A DNA stretch of 8,254 nt from Chloroflexota bacterium (GCA_021815005.1 JAKAHL010000071.1:1-8254); one strand, 5' to 3'. Shown: positions 1-5,355, counted from the first letter of the stretch. Made by a program: numbers and translations. Notes: generated by a model not told the origin, from the letters alone.

Positions 1-1
1 C

Positions 2-121
2 CGCGTCGTCATCGGCGGCGCCCCCACCACCCCCGAGTTCGCCGCCCAGATCGGCGCCGACGGCCACGCCCCCGACGCCGGGGCCGCCGTGGACCTCGCC
101 CGCCGCCTGCTGGCCCGGTAG
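2..121 (+). CDS. Corrinoid (B12-binding) methyl-carrier protein, C-terminal end only
   Basis: Only the last 39 codons are in the window; the gene begins upstream. The frame reads RVVIGGAPTTPEFAAQIGAD and then HAPDAGAAVDLARRLLAR before TAG. The GGAP(V/T)T...IGADG(Y/H)..DA..AV pattern is the C-terminal signature of the Rossmann-like B12-binding domain in MtaC/MtbC/MttC-type corrinoid proteins, which carry a methyl group on cobalt between two methyltransferases. The usual DxHxxG cobalt-ligand motif lies upstream of the window and cannot be checked. It ends 47 bases before the UROD-like methyltransferase on the same strand, consistent with one operon. The B12-domain assignment is firm for such a short piece. 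Which methyltransferase it serves is inferred from its neighbours. Confidence 0.85.
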   Translation, partial: RVVIGGAPTTPEFAAQIGADGHAPDAGAAVDLARRLLAR

Positions 122-168
122 GGCAGCGGCGCCGCAACACCGACACGTCCGCAGAGGGACCAGAAGCC

Positions 169-1458
169 ATGACCACCGAGACCAGCACCGGCCTGCCGCA
201 GGCCGACGTCGCCGTCGTCCGCGAGCTCGCCACCCGGCTCGCCGAGATCGCCGCCCTTCCCGTGCAGCAGGAGCGGATCCGCGAGTGGCAGGCGCTCAAC
301 GACCTGCGGCCCGAGCGCGCCATGGCGATGATCGACGAGGTCCCGTGGCACGAGCTCTCGCGGCCGGGCGTTCTCGCCGCCGAGGAGCTGGCGGTGGTCT
401 CCACCCACCCGTTCACGCGAGAGCTGGAGGCCCGCCTCCGCCGGGAGCTCTACCGCTGGCGCCACATGCGCGTGGACATGGTGGTTCGCCCGTACCTGGA
501 CTTCGGCAAGGCCATCCGCACCACCGGCTGGGGCCTGGAGATCCAAGAGGCAACGCTCGACCAGGGCGAGGGCAACATCGTCCAGAGCCACAGCTACAGC
601 GACCAGCTGGCGAACCCCGAGGACATCGAGAAGTTCAGGGAGCCGGAGCTGTGGCTCGACGAAACGGCCAACGCCGCGATCGAGGCTAGGGCCCACGAGT
701 GCCTCGACGGCATCATGGGCGTCCGGATGCAGGGCTGGCACGGCTTCGAGGGCAACCAGCTGGCGTACTGCCTGTGGGACGACATCGAGCAGTTCCGCGG
801 CACCGAGCCCATCCTCATGGACTTCATGGACCGCCCTGAGCACCTGCACAACATCGCCCGGCGGTATCTCGAGGTCCGCATGGCGGAGCTGGACCAGCTC
901 GAGGCCAAGGGCCTGCTGGGCTATGACCAGGACCGGATCCACTGCACCGGCGCCCAGACGACGCAGCTGCCGGCACCCGGCTTCGACCCGGACCGCGTTC
1001 GCGCCAAGGATGTCTGGATCTGCGGCCGCAGCCAGCTGTTCGTGTCCGTCGGCCAGGCGACGTTCGACGAGTTCATCCCCGACTACTACGCGCCCTACTA
1101 CGCGCGCTACGGCCTGGCCCAGTTCGGCTGCTGCGAGCCGCTGCACGGGCGCATCGACTCCGTGCGCAGGATCCCCAACGTGCGCAAGATCTCGATCAGC
1201 CCCTGGGCCAAGGTGGACATCGCGGCCGAGAAGATCGGCCCCGACTACGTCTACAGCCGCAAGCCCAACCCGGCGATGGTGGCCATGGACCAGTGGGTCC
1301 CGGGGATGGCCGAGAGGGACTTCGACGACGTGCTCGCGGCCACCCGCGCCAACGGCTGCCCGGTGGAGTTCACGCTCAAGGACATCAGCACCGCCCGCAG
1401 CGACCCGCAGCGCCTGTGGGACTGGTGCGCGATCGCCGAGCGCAAGACCCGCGGCTGA
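169..1458 (+). CDS. UROD-fold methyltransferase of a corrinoid methyl-transfer system
   Basis: A 429-residue protein whose ATG lies 9 bases after an AGAGGGA Shine-Dalgarno site (153-159), supporting this start. I assign it to the uroporphyrinogen-decarboxylase-like superfamily, which also contains the methyltransferases MtaA, MtbA and CmuA. Visible marks are the segment FGCCEPLHGRID (319-330), then IPNVRKISISPWAKVD (335-350), KIGPDYVYSRKPNP (355-368) and the C-terminal EFTLKDIST (400-408). I recall this last pattern from UROD-like proteins in bacterial corrinoid clusters. Enzymes of this fold bind zinc through His/Cys residues to activate a thiol or methyl substrate. Candidates here are H258, C259, C321, C322, H326 and C397. 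The first 100 or so residues are helical and charged, with no signal peptide, so the protein should be cytoplasmic. Lying between a corrinoid protein and a pterin-type methyltransferase, it probably loads methyl from a substrate onto the corrinoid. The substrate is unknown. True haem-pathway HemE is unlikely because the sequence and length differ and no haem genes are nearby. Confidence 0.75.
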   Translation: MTTETSTGLPQADVAVVRELATRLAEIAALPVQQERIREWQALNDLRPERAMAMIDEVPWHELSRPGVLAAEELAVVSTHPFTRELEARLRRELYRWRHMRVDMVVRPYLDFGKAIRTTGWGLEIQEATLDQGEGNIVQSHSYSDQLANPEDIEKFREPELWLDETANAAIEARAHECLDGIMGVRMQGWHGFEGNQLAYCLWDDIEQFRGTEPILMDFMDRPEHLHNIARRYLEVRMAELDQLEAKGLLGYDQDRIHCTGAQTTQLPAPGFDPDRVRAKDVWICGRSQLFVSVGQATFDEFIPDYYAPYYARYGLAQFGCCEPLHGRIDSVRRIPNVRKISISPWAKVDIAAEKIGPDYVYSRKPNPAMVAMDQWVPGMAERDFDDVLAATRANGCPVEFTLKDISTARSDPQRLWDWCAIAERKTRG

Positions 1459-1470
1459 GGCGCCGCCGTA

Positions 1471-1487
1471 CCCGGCGAGGTGCCGGG
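1471..1487 (+). terminator. Hairpin after the UROD-like gene, possible terminator
   Basis: A perfect 6-bp stem, CCCGGC (1471-1476) with GCCGGG (1482-1487), encloses a 5-base loop. It starts 12 bases after the stop codon. No T-run follows, so intrinsic termination is uncertain, though such T-poor hairpins are common in GC-rich genomes. It would separate transcription of this gene from the next one, which has its own promoter-like element about 30 bases on. Confidence 0.4.
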
Positions 1488-1517
1488 ACCGGGCCCTGGG
1501 GCTGCCGGGCCGGGTCA

Positions 1518-1544
1518 GTGACGCAATCGATTGCCCGCTAGACT
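1518..1544 (+). promoter_or_regulatory. Candidate promoter for the pterin-type methyltransferase gene
   Basis: The -10-like box TAGACT (1539-1544) fits the TANNNT form common in GC-rich bacteria. The same hexamer occurs before the aldo/keto reductase gene. A weak -35-like GTGACG (1518-1523) lies 15 bases upstream. No start codon sits 6-7 bases after the box, so unlike the other promoters here it would make an mRNA with a leader of about 170 bases. The spacing is shorter than the ideal 17 bases, so the -35 assignment is tentative. Confidence 0.4.
1523..1534. promoter_or_regulatory. LacI-family-like operator palindrome
   Basis: GCAATCGATTGC is a perfect 12-bp palindrome with a central CG. It fits the core of many LacI/GalR-family operators (AANCGNTT with flanking symmetric bases). 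It is AT-rich compared with its surroundings and lies exactly between the proposed -35 and -10 boxes, where a bound repressor would block RNA polymerase. No regulator gene is in the window, so the cognate protein is unknown. Confidence 0.5.
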
Positions 1545-1557
1545 TGGGCTCGCTGCG

Positions 1558-1600
1558 GCCGCCGCGTCCCGTCTCGGCTGGCAGCCCGAGGGGCGGCGGC
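1558..1600 (+). promoter_or_regulatory. Long bulged hairpin in the mRNA leader
   Basis: Base pairing can be drawn by eye in three blocks. GCCGCCG (1558-1564) pairs with CGGCGGC (1594-1600), CCC (1568-1570) with GGG (1591-1593), and CTCGGCT (1573-1579) with AGCCCGAG (1583-1590, one bulged C), around the loop GGC. The right arm is continuous while the left arm has two small bulges, giving about 17 pairs. It would form just after the proposed transcription start (about 1551). It could be a leader regulatory element or simply a stabilising structure. It matches no riboswitch I can name. Confidence 0.4.
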
Positions 1601-1663
1601 AGGTCCGCAAGGCGCAAGATCGACTCCGAGCATCCCAGGCCGCCGGGTTGTCCCGCTCGCCGG

Positions 1664-1703
1664 CACGCCAGCAGGGCTCACGCCAGCAGGGCTCACGCCA
1701 GCA
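1664..1703. repeat. 15-bp tandem repeat, about 2.7 copies
   Basis: CACGCCAGCAGGGCT occurs twice in perfect tandem (1664-1678 and 1679-1693), followed by a partial third copy, CACGCCAGCA (1694-1703). It ends 16 bases before the start codon of the next gene, inside the proposed leader. Because the unit is a multiple of three, the frame stays open across it in phase with the downstream gene. The encoded QQGSR-type repeat does not look like part of that protein family. Confidence 0.85.
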
Positions 1704-1708
1704 CACCC

Positions 1709-1714
1709 AGGAGA
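1709..1714 (+). promoter_or_regulatory. Shine-Dalgarno site that sets the methyltransferase start
   Basis: AGGAGA lies 5 bases before the ATG at 1720. It supports that start over in-frame upstream codons (TTG at 1531 and others), which would add about 63 low-complexity residues. The surrounding bases (1705-1719) also resemble the conserved B12 box of cobalamin riboswitches; this is treated as a separate observation. Confidence 0.75.
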
Positions 1715-1719
1715 CCCGC

Positions 1720-2796
1720 ATGACACCGGCCGACCGCGTCCCGTTCACCATCATCGGCGAGAACATCCACGCCACCCGCAGCTTCGCCCGCCAGGGCAAG
1801 AACGTCGTGACCGTGGACGGCGTCGAGGCCGTGGCGTTCAAGGACGCGGTGACCGGTGCCGACCGGACCTGCCCCATCTGCTCGCCCGTGGCGACATCGG
1901 CTGAGTTCGCCAAGAACAAGGTCAAGCACATCCGCAACGCGCTGCTGCTGGGCATGGGCGGCGACGGCGCGCTCGACGCCAAGCTGACCGGCGAGGTTTC
2001 CGAGGAGGCCGCGCGGGCCGGTCGCGACTACCTGATCGCCGCGGCCATCCGTCAGCAGCGCAACGGCGCTCACTTCCTCGACGTGAACGTGGACGAGATG
2101 AGCCCTGACGAGGGTGTTCGCGTGCGGGCGATGGAGTGGCTGGTGGGGCTGCTCGAGGGCGCCGTCGGCGTGCCGCTCTCGCTGGACAGCTCGTCCCTCA
2201 CGGTCCTGGAGGCCGGGTTCCGCGCCTCCACCCGGCCCAAGGGCCCGCTCATGCTCAACTCCGCCTCAGCGGAGCGACCCGAGGCGCTGGACCTCGCGGC
2301 CGCGAACGGCGCGTCGGTGGTCCTGTCGGCGGCGGGCATCGGCGGCTTGCCCAGCACCGTGCAAGGGCGCATGGACAACGCCAACGCCATCTACGCCCAG
2401 GCGCTGGAGCGGGGCATCGTCCCGGCCGACTGCCACGTGGACATGCTGGTCCTCCCGGTGGGGGTGGACGCCGAGTCGGGCAACAACTTCCTCGGCGCCG
2501 TGCGGCAGTTCCGCGCGGAGCACGGGCCGGAGGTCCGCCTCACGGGCGGCCTGTCCAATGTGTCGTTCGGGCTGCCCAACCGCAAGCTGGTCAACGACGT
2601 GTTCCTCGCCCTCGCAATCGACGCCGGGGTGGACTCCGGCATCGTGGACCCCAACGTGGTCAGCCCCGGGCGCGTCAGCGCCATGGACCGCGACGCCAAG
2701 CCGTTCCGGATGGCCGCCGACGTCCTGACGGGCGTGGACATGTTCGCGATGGAGTACCTCACCGCGTACCGCGCCGGCGAGCTCGGGGGCGACTGA
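1720..2796 (+). CDS. DHPS-fold (pterin-binding) corrinoid methyltransferase, methyl transfer to or from tetrahydrofolate
   Basis: A 358-residue protein of the dihydropteroate-synthase-like pterin-binding family, in the branch that moves methyl between corrinoid proteins and tetrahydrofolate (compare AcsE/MtgA-type enzymes and the folate domain of MetH). Barrel motifs appear in order: IIGENIHATR (11-20), HFLDVNVDEMSPDE (118-131), PLSLDSS (152-158), LMLNSASAER (177-186) and TGGLSNVSFGLPNRKLVND (275-293). N123, D156, N180 and N280 sit where the family contacts the pterin. There is no DHPS-type sulfonamide/pABA context. An unusual CPIC pair (C51, C54) occurs near the N-terminus. No signal peptide is seen; it should be cytoplasmic. 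With the corrinoid protein and UROD-like enzyme upstream it would complete a substrate-to-corrinoid-to-folate route. It has its own promoter-like element with an operator palindrome, so it may be controlled separately. The direction of methyl transfer is inferred, not shown. Confidence 0.85.
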   Translation: MTPADRVPFTIIGENIHATRSFARQGKNVVTVDGVEAVAFKDAVTGADRTCPICSPVATSAEFAKNKVKHIRNALLLGMGGDGALDAKLTGEVSEEAARAGRDYLIAAAIRQQRNGAHFLDVNVDEMSPDEGVRVRAMEWLVGLLEGAVGVPLSLDSSSLTVLEAGFRASTRPKGPLMLNSASAERPEALDLAAANGASVVLSAAGIGGLPSTVQGRMDNANAIYAQALERGIVPADCHVDMLVLPVGVDAESGNNFLGAVRQFRAEHGPEVRLTGGLSNVSFGLPNRKLVNDVFLALAIDAGVDSGIVDPNVVSPGRVSAMDRDAKPFRMAADVLTGVDMFAMEYLTAYRAGELGGD

Positions 2797-2811
2797 CCCG
2801 CGCCGCGCCAC

Positions 2812-2843
2812 CGACGGCGGGCGATGCTGGCGGCCCGCCGTCG
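2812..2843. terminator. Bidirectional terminator hairpin between convergent genes
   Basis: A perfect 11-bp stem, CGACGGCGGGC (2812-2822) with GCCCGCCGTCG (2833-2843), encloses a 10-base loop. It lies 15 bases after the stop of the rightward methyltransferase gene and 12 bases from the stop of the leftward dehydrogenase gene. The position between two convergent stops and the strength of the stem make a shared terminator likely. There is no clear T-run on either side. Confidence 0.7.
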
Positions 2844-2855
2844 CTCCGCGCGCTC

Positions 2856-3695
2856 CTAGGGCTGGGGGACGTGGTCCGACCAGCGGTGGGTCGGCGCATA
2901 GCCGAGCAGCCGCCGTGCCCGGTCGATCGCGAGCAGCGTCTCGCGCCCGCGCAGCTCGCGGCGGAGCGGCACCTGCGGGAACACCTCGGCCATGAGGTCC
3001 GCCGAATCGCGCGTCATGACGGTGTCGTCCGCAGCCACGATGCAGACCTCCGCGCCCGCGACCGCCGCCGTCAGGGCCAGACGGCAGGCCTGGGCCACGT
3101 CGCGCACGTCCACGTAACCCCAGAGGTTCCACTTGCGAAGGTGGGCATCGGTCCAGTAGGAGGGGAACTGGGCGTAGTCGTCGGGCTCCATGATGTTCGA
3201 GATGCGCAGGCCGACGTGCGGCACGCCGGTGCGCCGCGCGAACTGGGCGGCCATGGTCTCACCGGCCAGCTTGGCGAGCGCGTACGAGCTCTCGGGCCGC
3301 GGCTCGGCCGTCTCGTCAAGCGGGGCGAACTGCGGCGGCGTGTCGAACGGCAGGCCGAGCACGGTCTCGCTCGACGCCCAGACCACGCGCCCGACGCCGT
3401 TCGCCTCGGCGGCCGCGAACACGTTGTACGTGGAGACCGCGTTGATCCGGAAGGTGTCGGCGGCGGGCCGGATCCCGGGGGCCGGGATCGCCGCCAGGTG
3501 GACCACCGCGTCGGCCCCGGCGAGGACTTCGACCGCCTGCCCGTAGTCGGTCAGGTCCGTGATCCGACAGCGGTCGTCCCACTCCCACGGCTCGTGCCGC
3601 AGGTCCGCCGAGAGGACGCTGTGGCCGTGGTCGCGCAGATCGCGCACCACCCAACGGCCGGCCTTGCCATTGCCACCGGTCACCACGATCCGCAC
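2856..3695 (-). CDS. NAD-dependent epimerase/dehydratase (extended SDR)
   Basis: A 279-residue protein beginning at GTG, with an ideal AAGGAGG Shine-Dalgarno site (3702-3708) 6 bases before it. The nucleotide-binding loop TGGNGKAG gives GxxGxxG with G7, G10 and G13. D31 at the end of the second strand (LSADLRH) favours NAD over NADP. Further marks are HLAAIPAP (66-73), the serine strand WASSE (106-110) and the catalytic YxxxK at Y138 and K142 (SYALAKLAGE). GYVDVRDVAQACRLAL (193-208) is the conserved late motif of extended SDRs. It is slightly short for a nucleotide-sugar epimerase (usually above 300), as in many family members of unknown substrate. The substrate cannot be told. A weak -10-like GACAAT lies on the minus strand at 3730-3725. 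It is convergent with the methyl-transfer cluster and probably unrelated to it. Confidence 0.85.
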   Translation of the reverse strand: MRIVVTGGNGKAGRWVVRDLRDHGHSVLSADLRHEPWEWDDRCRITDLTDYGQAVEVLAGADAVVHLAAIPAPGIRPAADTFRINAVSTYNVFAAAEANGVGRVVWASSETVLGLPFDTPPQFAPLDETAEPRPESSYALAKLAGETMAAQFARRTGVPHVGLRISNIMEPDDYAQFPSYWTDAHLRKWNLWGYVDVRDVAQACRLALTAAVAGAEVCIVAADDTVMTRDSADLMAEVFPQVPLRRELRGRETLLAIDRARRLLGYAPTHRWSDHVPQP

Positions 3696-3815
3696 GGCTC
3701 GCCTCCTTGTCCTTGCCTGGCCCCATTGTCACCCGGCCGGGGTCGCCGCGGCGCGCCCCGCGTGGCGCCACCACGGGGCGGCCACCACGGCGGGACGATG
3801 GCGGCGGCCGCGTGC

Positions 3816-3854
3816 GGCCCGCCCGGGCGCCGGCCCGCCCGGGCGCCGGCCCGC
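3816..3854. repeat. 16-bp tandem repeat made only of G and C
   Basis: GGCCCGCCCGGGCGCC occurs at 3816-3831 and 3832-3847, with a 7-base partial third copy (3848-3854). Each unit contains nested palindromes (GCCCGGGC, GGCGCC), so the RNA can fold in several ways. It starts 6 bases past the stop of the leftward SIMPL gene and may act as its terminator. Two further inverted repeats lie beyond it: GGCCGC/GCGGCC (3806-3819) and the palindrome GTGGCGCCAC (3762-3771). Confidence 0.8.
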
Positions 3855-3860
3855 GTAGGG

Positions 3861-4664
3861 TCAGTCGGTGAGGAAGGCCACCTGGACGGTCACGGTGACG
3901 TCGGTGGCGCCCGCCTGGACCGGCGTGGGCACCGCCGCCTTGTCGGTCGCGCCGCTGGCGGACGGCGTATAGGCCTGGCCGTACCAGACCGGCGTCAGGA
4001 CCTGCTCGGACACCGACGCGACGCCTGTGATCGCCAGGCCGAGGGCCTTCGCGTAGACGTCGGCCTTCGCCCGGGCGTCCAGCGCGGCCGCCTGGCGGGC
4101 CTGCGCCTCCGCCGCGGTGCGGTCCGCCACGTCGAAGCTGATCCCGTCAACCGAGGTGGCACCGGCGGACACGGCGTTGTCCACGATGTTGGGAAGGTTC
4201 GCCAGGTCGCGCACCGTCACGGTCGCCTGGTTGGTCAGCTGGTAGCCGCGGAGGGTCGGGGAGCCGTTCGGGGGGTAGTCGTACACGGGCGCCAGCGACA
4301 CCTGAACGGTCTGGATGTCCGCGTCGGCCACGCCCAGCTTCTTGACTGCCGCCACGACGCCGGCCATGGCAGCGGCCGCCGCGTCGCGTGCGGCCTTCGC
4401 CGTGGGCTTCTGGACCTGCACGCCCAGCTGCACATGGGCGAGGTTCGGCGCCACGGTGACGGTGCCCTCGCCGGCCACCGAGATCGTGTGCTCGGGCGGG
4501 GTGGCGTCGCCGGTCGCAGCGGCCGGAACGGTGGCGCGCTGGGGGCCCGCGACCCCGGCCAGAACCGGCCCGGCGGCGAGGCCGACAGCCAGCGCGACGA
4601 CGGCGACGAAGGCCAGCCGGAGGCCGATGGCACGGCTCGGGCCGTGGGTGGTCGTGAGGTCCAT
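3861..4664 (-). CDS. SIMPL-domain (DUF541) exported or membrane-anchored protein
   Basis: With the ATG at 4664 the protein has 267 residues. A short basic N-terminus is followed by a hydrophobic stretch (about 15-38, LRLAFVAVVALAVGLAAGPVLA), a signal peptide or N-terminal anchor, then an Ala/Pro/Thr-rich linker. The SIMPL domain fills the rest. It opens with ISVAGEGTVTVAPNLAHVQLGV (about 61-82), continues through LGVADADIQTVQVSLAPVYDY and ISFDVADR, and ends with TDVTVTVQVAFLTD, the strand pattern of this family. A central helix, AAALDARAKADVYAKALGL, is also characteristic. The first family member named associates with a mouse signalling kinase. Bacterial members are cell-envelope proteins, some tied to oxidative stress, and their biochemical role is not established. 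The gene lies 141 bases downstream of vsr on the same strand and is followed by a GC-only repeat. Confidence 0.9.
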   Translation of the reverse strand: MDLTTTHGPSRAIGLRLAFVAVVALAVGLAAGPVLAGVAGPQRATVPAAATGDATPPEHTISVAGEGTVTVAPNLAHVQLGVQVQKPTAKAARDAAAAAMAGVVAAVKKLGVADADIQTVQVSLAPVYDYPPNGSPTLRGYQLTNQATVTVRDLANLPNIVDNAVSAGATSVDGISFDVADRTAAEAQARQAAALDARAKADVYAKALGLAITGVASVSEQVLTPVWYGQAYTPSASGATDKAAVPTPVQAGATDVTVTVQVAFLTD

Positions 4665-4672
4665 GGTCACTG

Positions 4673-4678
4673 CCCCTT
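4673..4678 (-). promoter_or_regulatory. Shine-Dalgarno site that decides the SIMPL start
   Basis: The minus strand reads AAGGGG followed by CA, then GTG ACC ATG. The site is only 2 bases from the GTG (4670) but 8 bases from the ATG (4664), so the ATG is the better start. The difference is two residues. Confidence 0.6.
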
Positions 4679-4700
4679 GCGTTTCGGCCCCGGATGGGCT

Positions 4701-4723
4701 GACCGGCGGGACCGCCTCCGGTC
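4701..4723. other. Inverted repeat upstream of the SIMPL gene
   Basis: GACCGG (4701-4706) and CCGGTC (4718-4723) form a perfect 6-bp inverted repeat with 11 bases between, itself partly self-complementary. It lies about 37-60 bases before the SIMPL start on the minus strand. It could be an operator or a leader hairpin. No TANNNT box was found beside it. Confidence 0.25.
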
Positions 4724-4776
4724 GTGCGCCGCCCAGACGCCGCGAGGTCGCCCGCGGTTCCCGGCGGGCGCGGCCC

Positions 4777-4792
4777 GACGCCGGGCGGCGTC
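4777..4792 (-). terminator. Hairpin after vsr, possible terminator
   Basis: GACGCC and GGCGTC form a perfect 6-bp stem with a 4-base GGGC loop, 13 bases beyond the vsr stop in the direction of transcription. There is no T-run, so termination is possible but not certain. Confidence 0.35.
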
Positions 4793-4805
4793 CGACCGCC
4801 CCGCG

Positions 4806-5315
4806 TCAGGCCTCCGAGGGGCGACGGAGTGACGCCAGGCGCTCGCGCACCGCACCCTCGATCCGGGTGGCGGCCTCCACGGCCACGGTGTGCTCCCAGA
4901 ACCGCAGCACCAGCCAGCCCTCCGACGCCAGCAGCCGATCCGTCTCCGCGTCCCGCGCGGCGTTGGTGGCGATCTTCGGGCCCCAGTACTCGGGGTTGGT
5001 GGCGGGGAGCCGGAAGTGCTCGGGGCATCCGTGCCAGAAGCACCCGTCGAGGAACACCGCGACGCGCGCCCGCGTGAAGACCAGGTCGGCGGACCGTCGG
5101 ACCGAGGCCACGGGGCGGATGGCTACGCGGTACCGCAGCCCGCGCGCGTGCACCGCCGAGCGGACCTCCAACTCGAGCCGGGTGTCGCGCGACCGGTTCG
5201 CCTGCATCGTCCGCCGGGTCGCCGCCGATGACGCCCACGAGCCCGCCGGCGGCTGGTAGCCGATGGGGTTGCGGCTGGCGGTGACGGGCTTGGGCCTGGC
5301 TCGGCGTGTCGGCAC
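4806..5315 (-). CDS. vsr: Very short patch repair (Vsr) DNA mismatch endonuclease
   Basis: A 169-residue protein of normal length for actinobacterial-type Vsr. Vsr nicks DNA 5' of the T in T:G mismatches that arise when 5-methylcytosine deaminates. The family core is clear: RDTRLELEVRSAVHARGLRYRV (43-64), then SADLVF with D77 matching the catalytic Asp of E. coli Vsr (D51). VFLDGCFWHGCPEHF (87-101) follows, with F93 and W94 matching the residues that intercalate into DNA. It continues with NPEYWGPKIATNAARD (107-122) and GWLVLRFWEH (133-142). Zinc ligands are probably C92, C97, H100 and H142; E. coli has Cys where H142 stands. The GTG start is supported by a TACCCT box 6 bases upstream, which suggests a leaderless mRNA. 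The first 30 or so residues are basic and poorly conserved. Vsr genes usually sit beside a DNA cytosine-C5 methyltransferase; none is in this window. Confidence 0.95.
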   Translation of the reverse strand: MPTRRARPKPVTASRNPIGYQPPAGSWASSAATRRTMQANRSRDTRLELEVRSAVHARGLRYRVAIRPVASVRRSADLVFTRARVAVFLDGCFWHGCPEHFRLPATNPEYWGPKIATNAARDAETDRLLASEGWLVLRFWEHTVAVEAATRIEGAVRERLASLRRPSEA

Positions 5316-5321
5316 CGCGCA

Positions 5322-5327
5322 AGGGTA
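5322..5327 (-). promoter_or_regulatory. -10-like box of vsr, leaderless arrangement
   Basis: On the minus strand TACCCT is followed by 6 bases and then the GTG start of vsr. Transcription would begin at or next to the start codon. No Shine-Dalgarno sequence and no clear -35 box are seen. Confidence 0.4.
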
Positions 5328-5355
5328 GGCGAGCCGCGGCGTCGGCGAGCGGCGC

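Noticed and set aside
169..1458. Haem-pathway uroporphyrinogen decarboxylase (HemE)
   Set aside because: The protein is longer than HemE, lacks the N-terminal RQAGRYLPEY-type motif, and sits in a corrinoid cluster with no haem genes.
1545..1625. Possible S-adenosylhomocysteine riboswitch before the folate methyltransferase gene
   Set aside because: Only short fragments (GCTGCGG, AAGGCGC) recall the remembered consensus. The GGAGCG...CGCUC outer stem and the AGGCUCGG core are absent.
1531..1719. N-terminal extension of the pterin methyltransferase from TTG at 1531
   Set aside because: It would begin inside the operator, upstream of the -10 box, run through a hairpin and the tandem repeat, and encode residues foreign to the family. 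A good Shine-Dalgarno site precedes the ATG at 1720.
1720..2796. Authentic dihydropteroate synthase (FolP) for folate synthesis
   Set aside because: The GGLSNVSFGLPNRKL and LDVNVDE forms and the corrinoid neighbours fit methyltransferases of this fold rather than FolP. No folate biosynthesis genes are nearby.
2136..4832. An open frame of about 900 codons on the + strand
   Set aside because: It lies across four real genes on both strands. Its translation is rich in Arg, Gly, Ala and Pro with no family resemblance, as expected when GC-rich DNA lacks stop codons in shadow frames.
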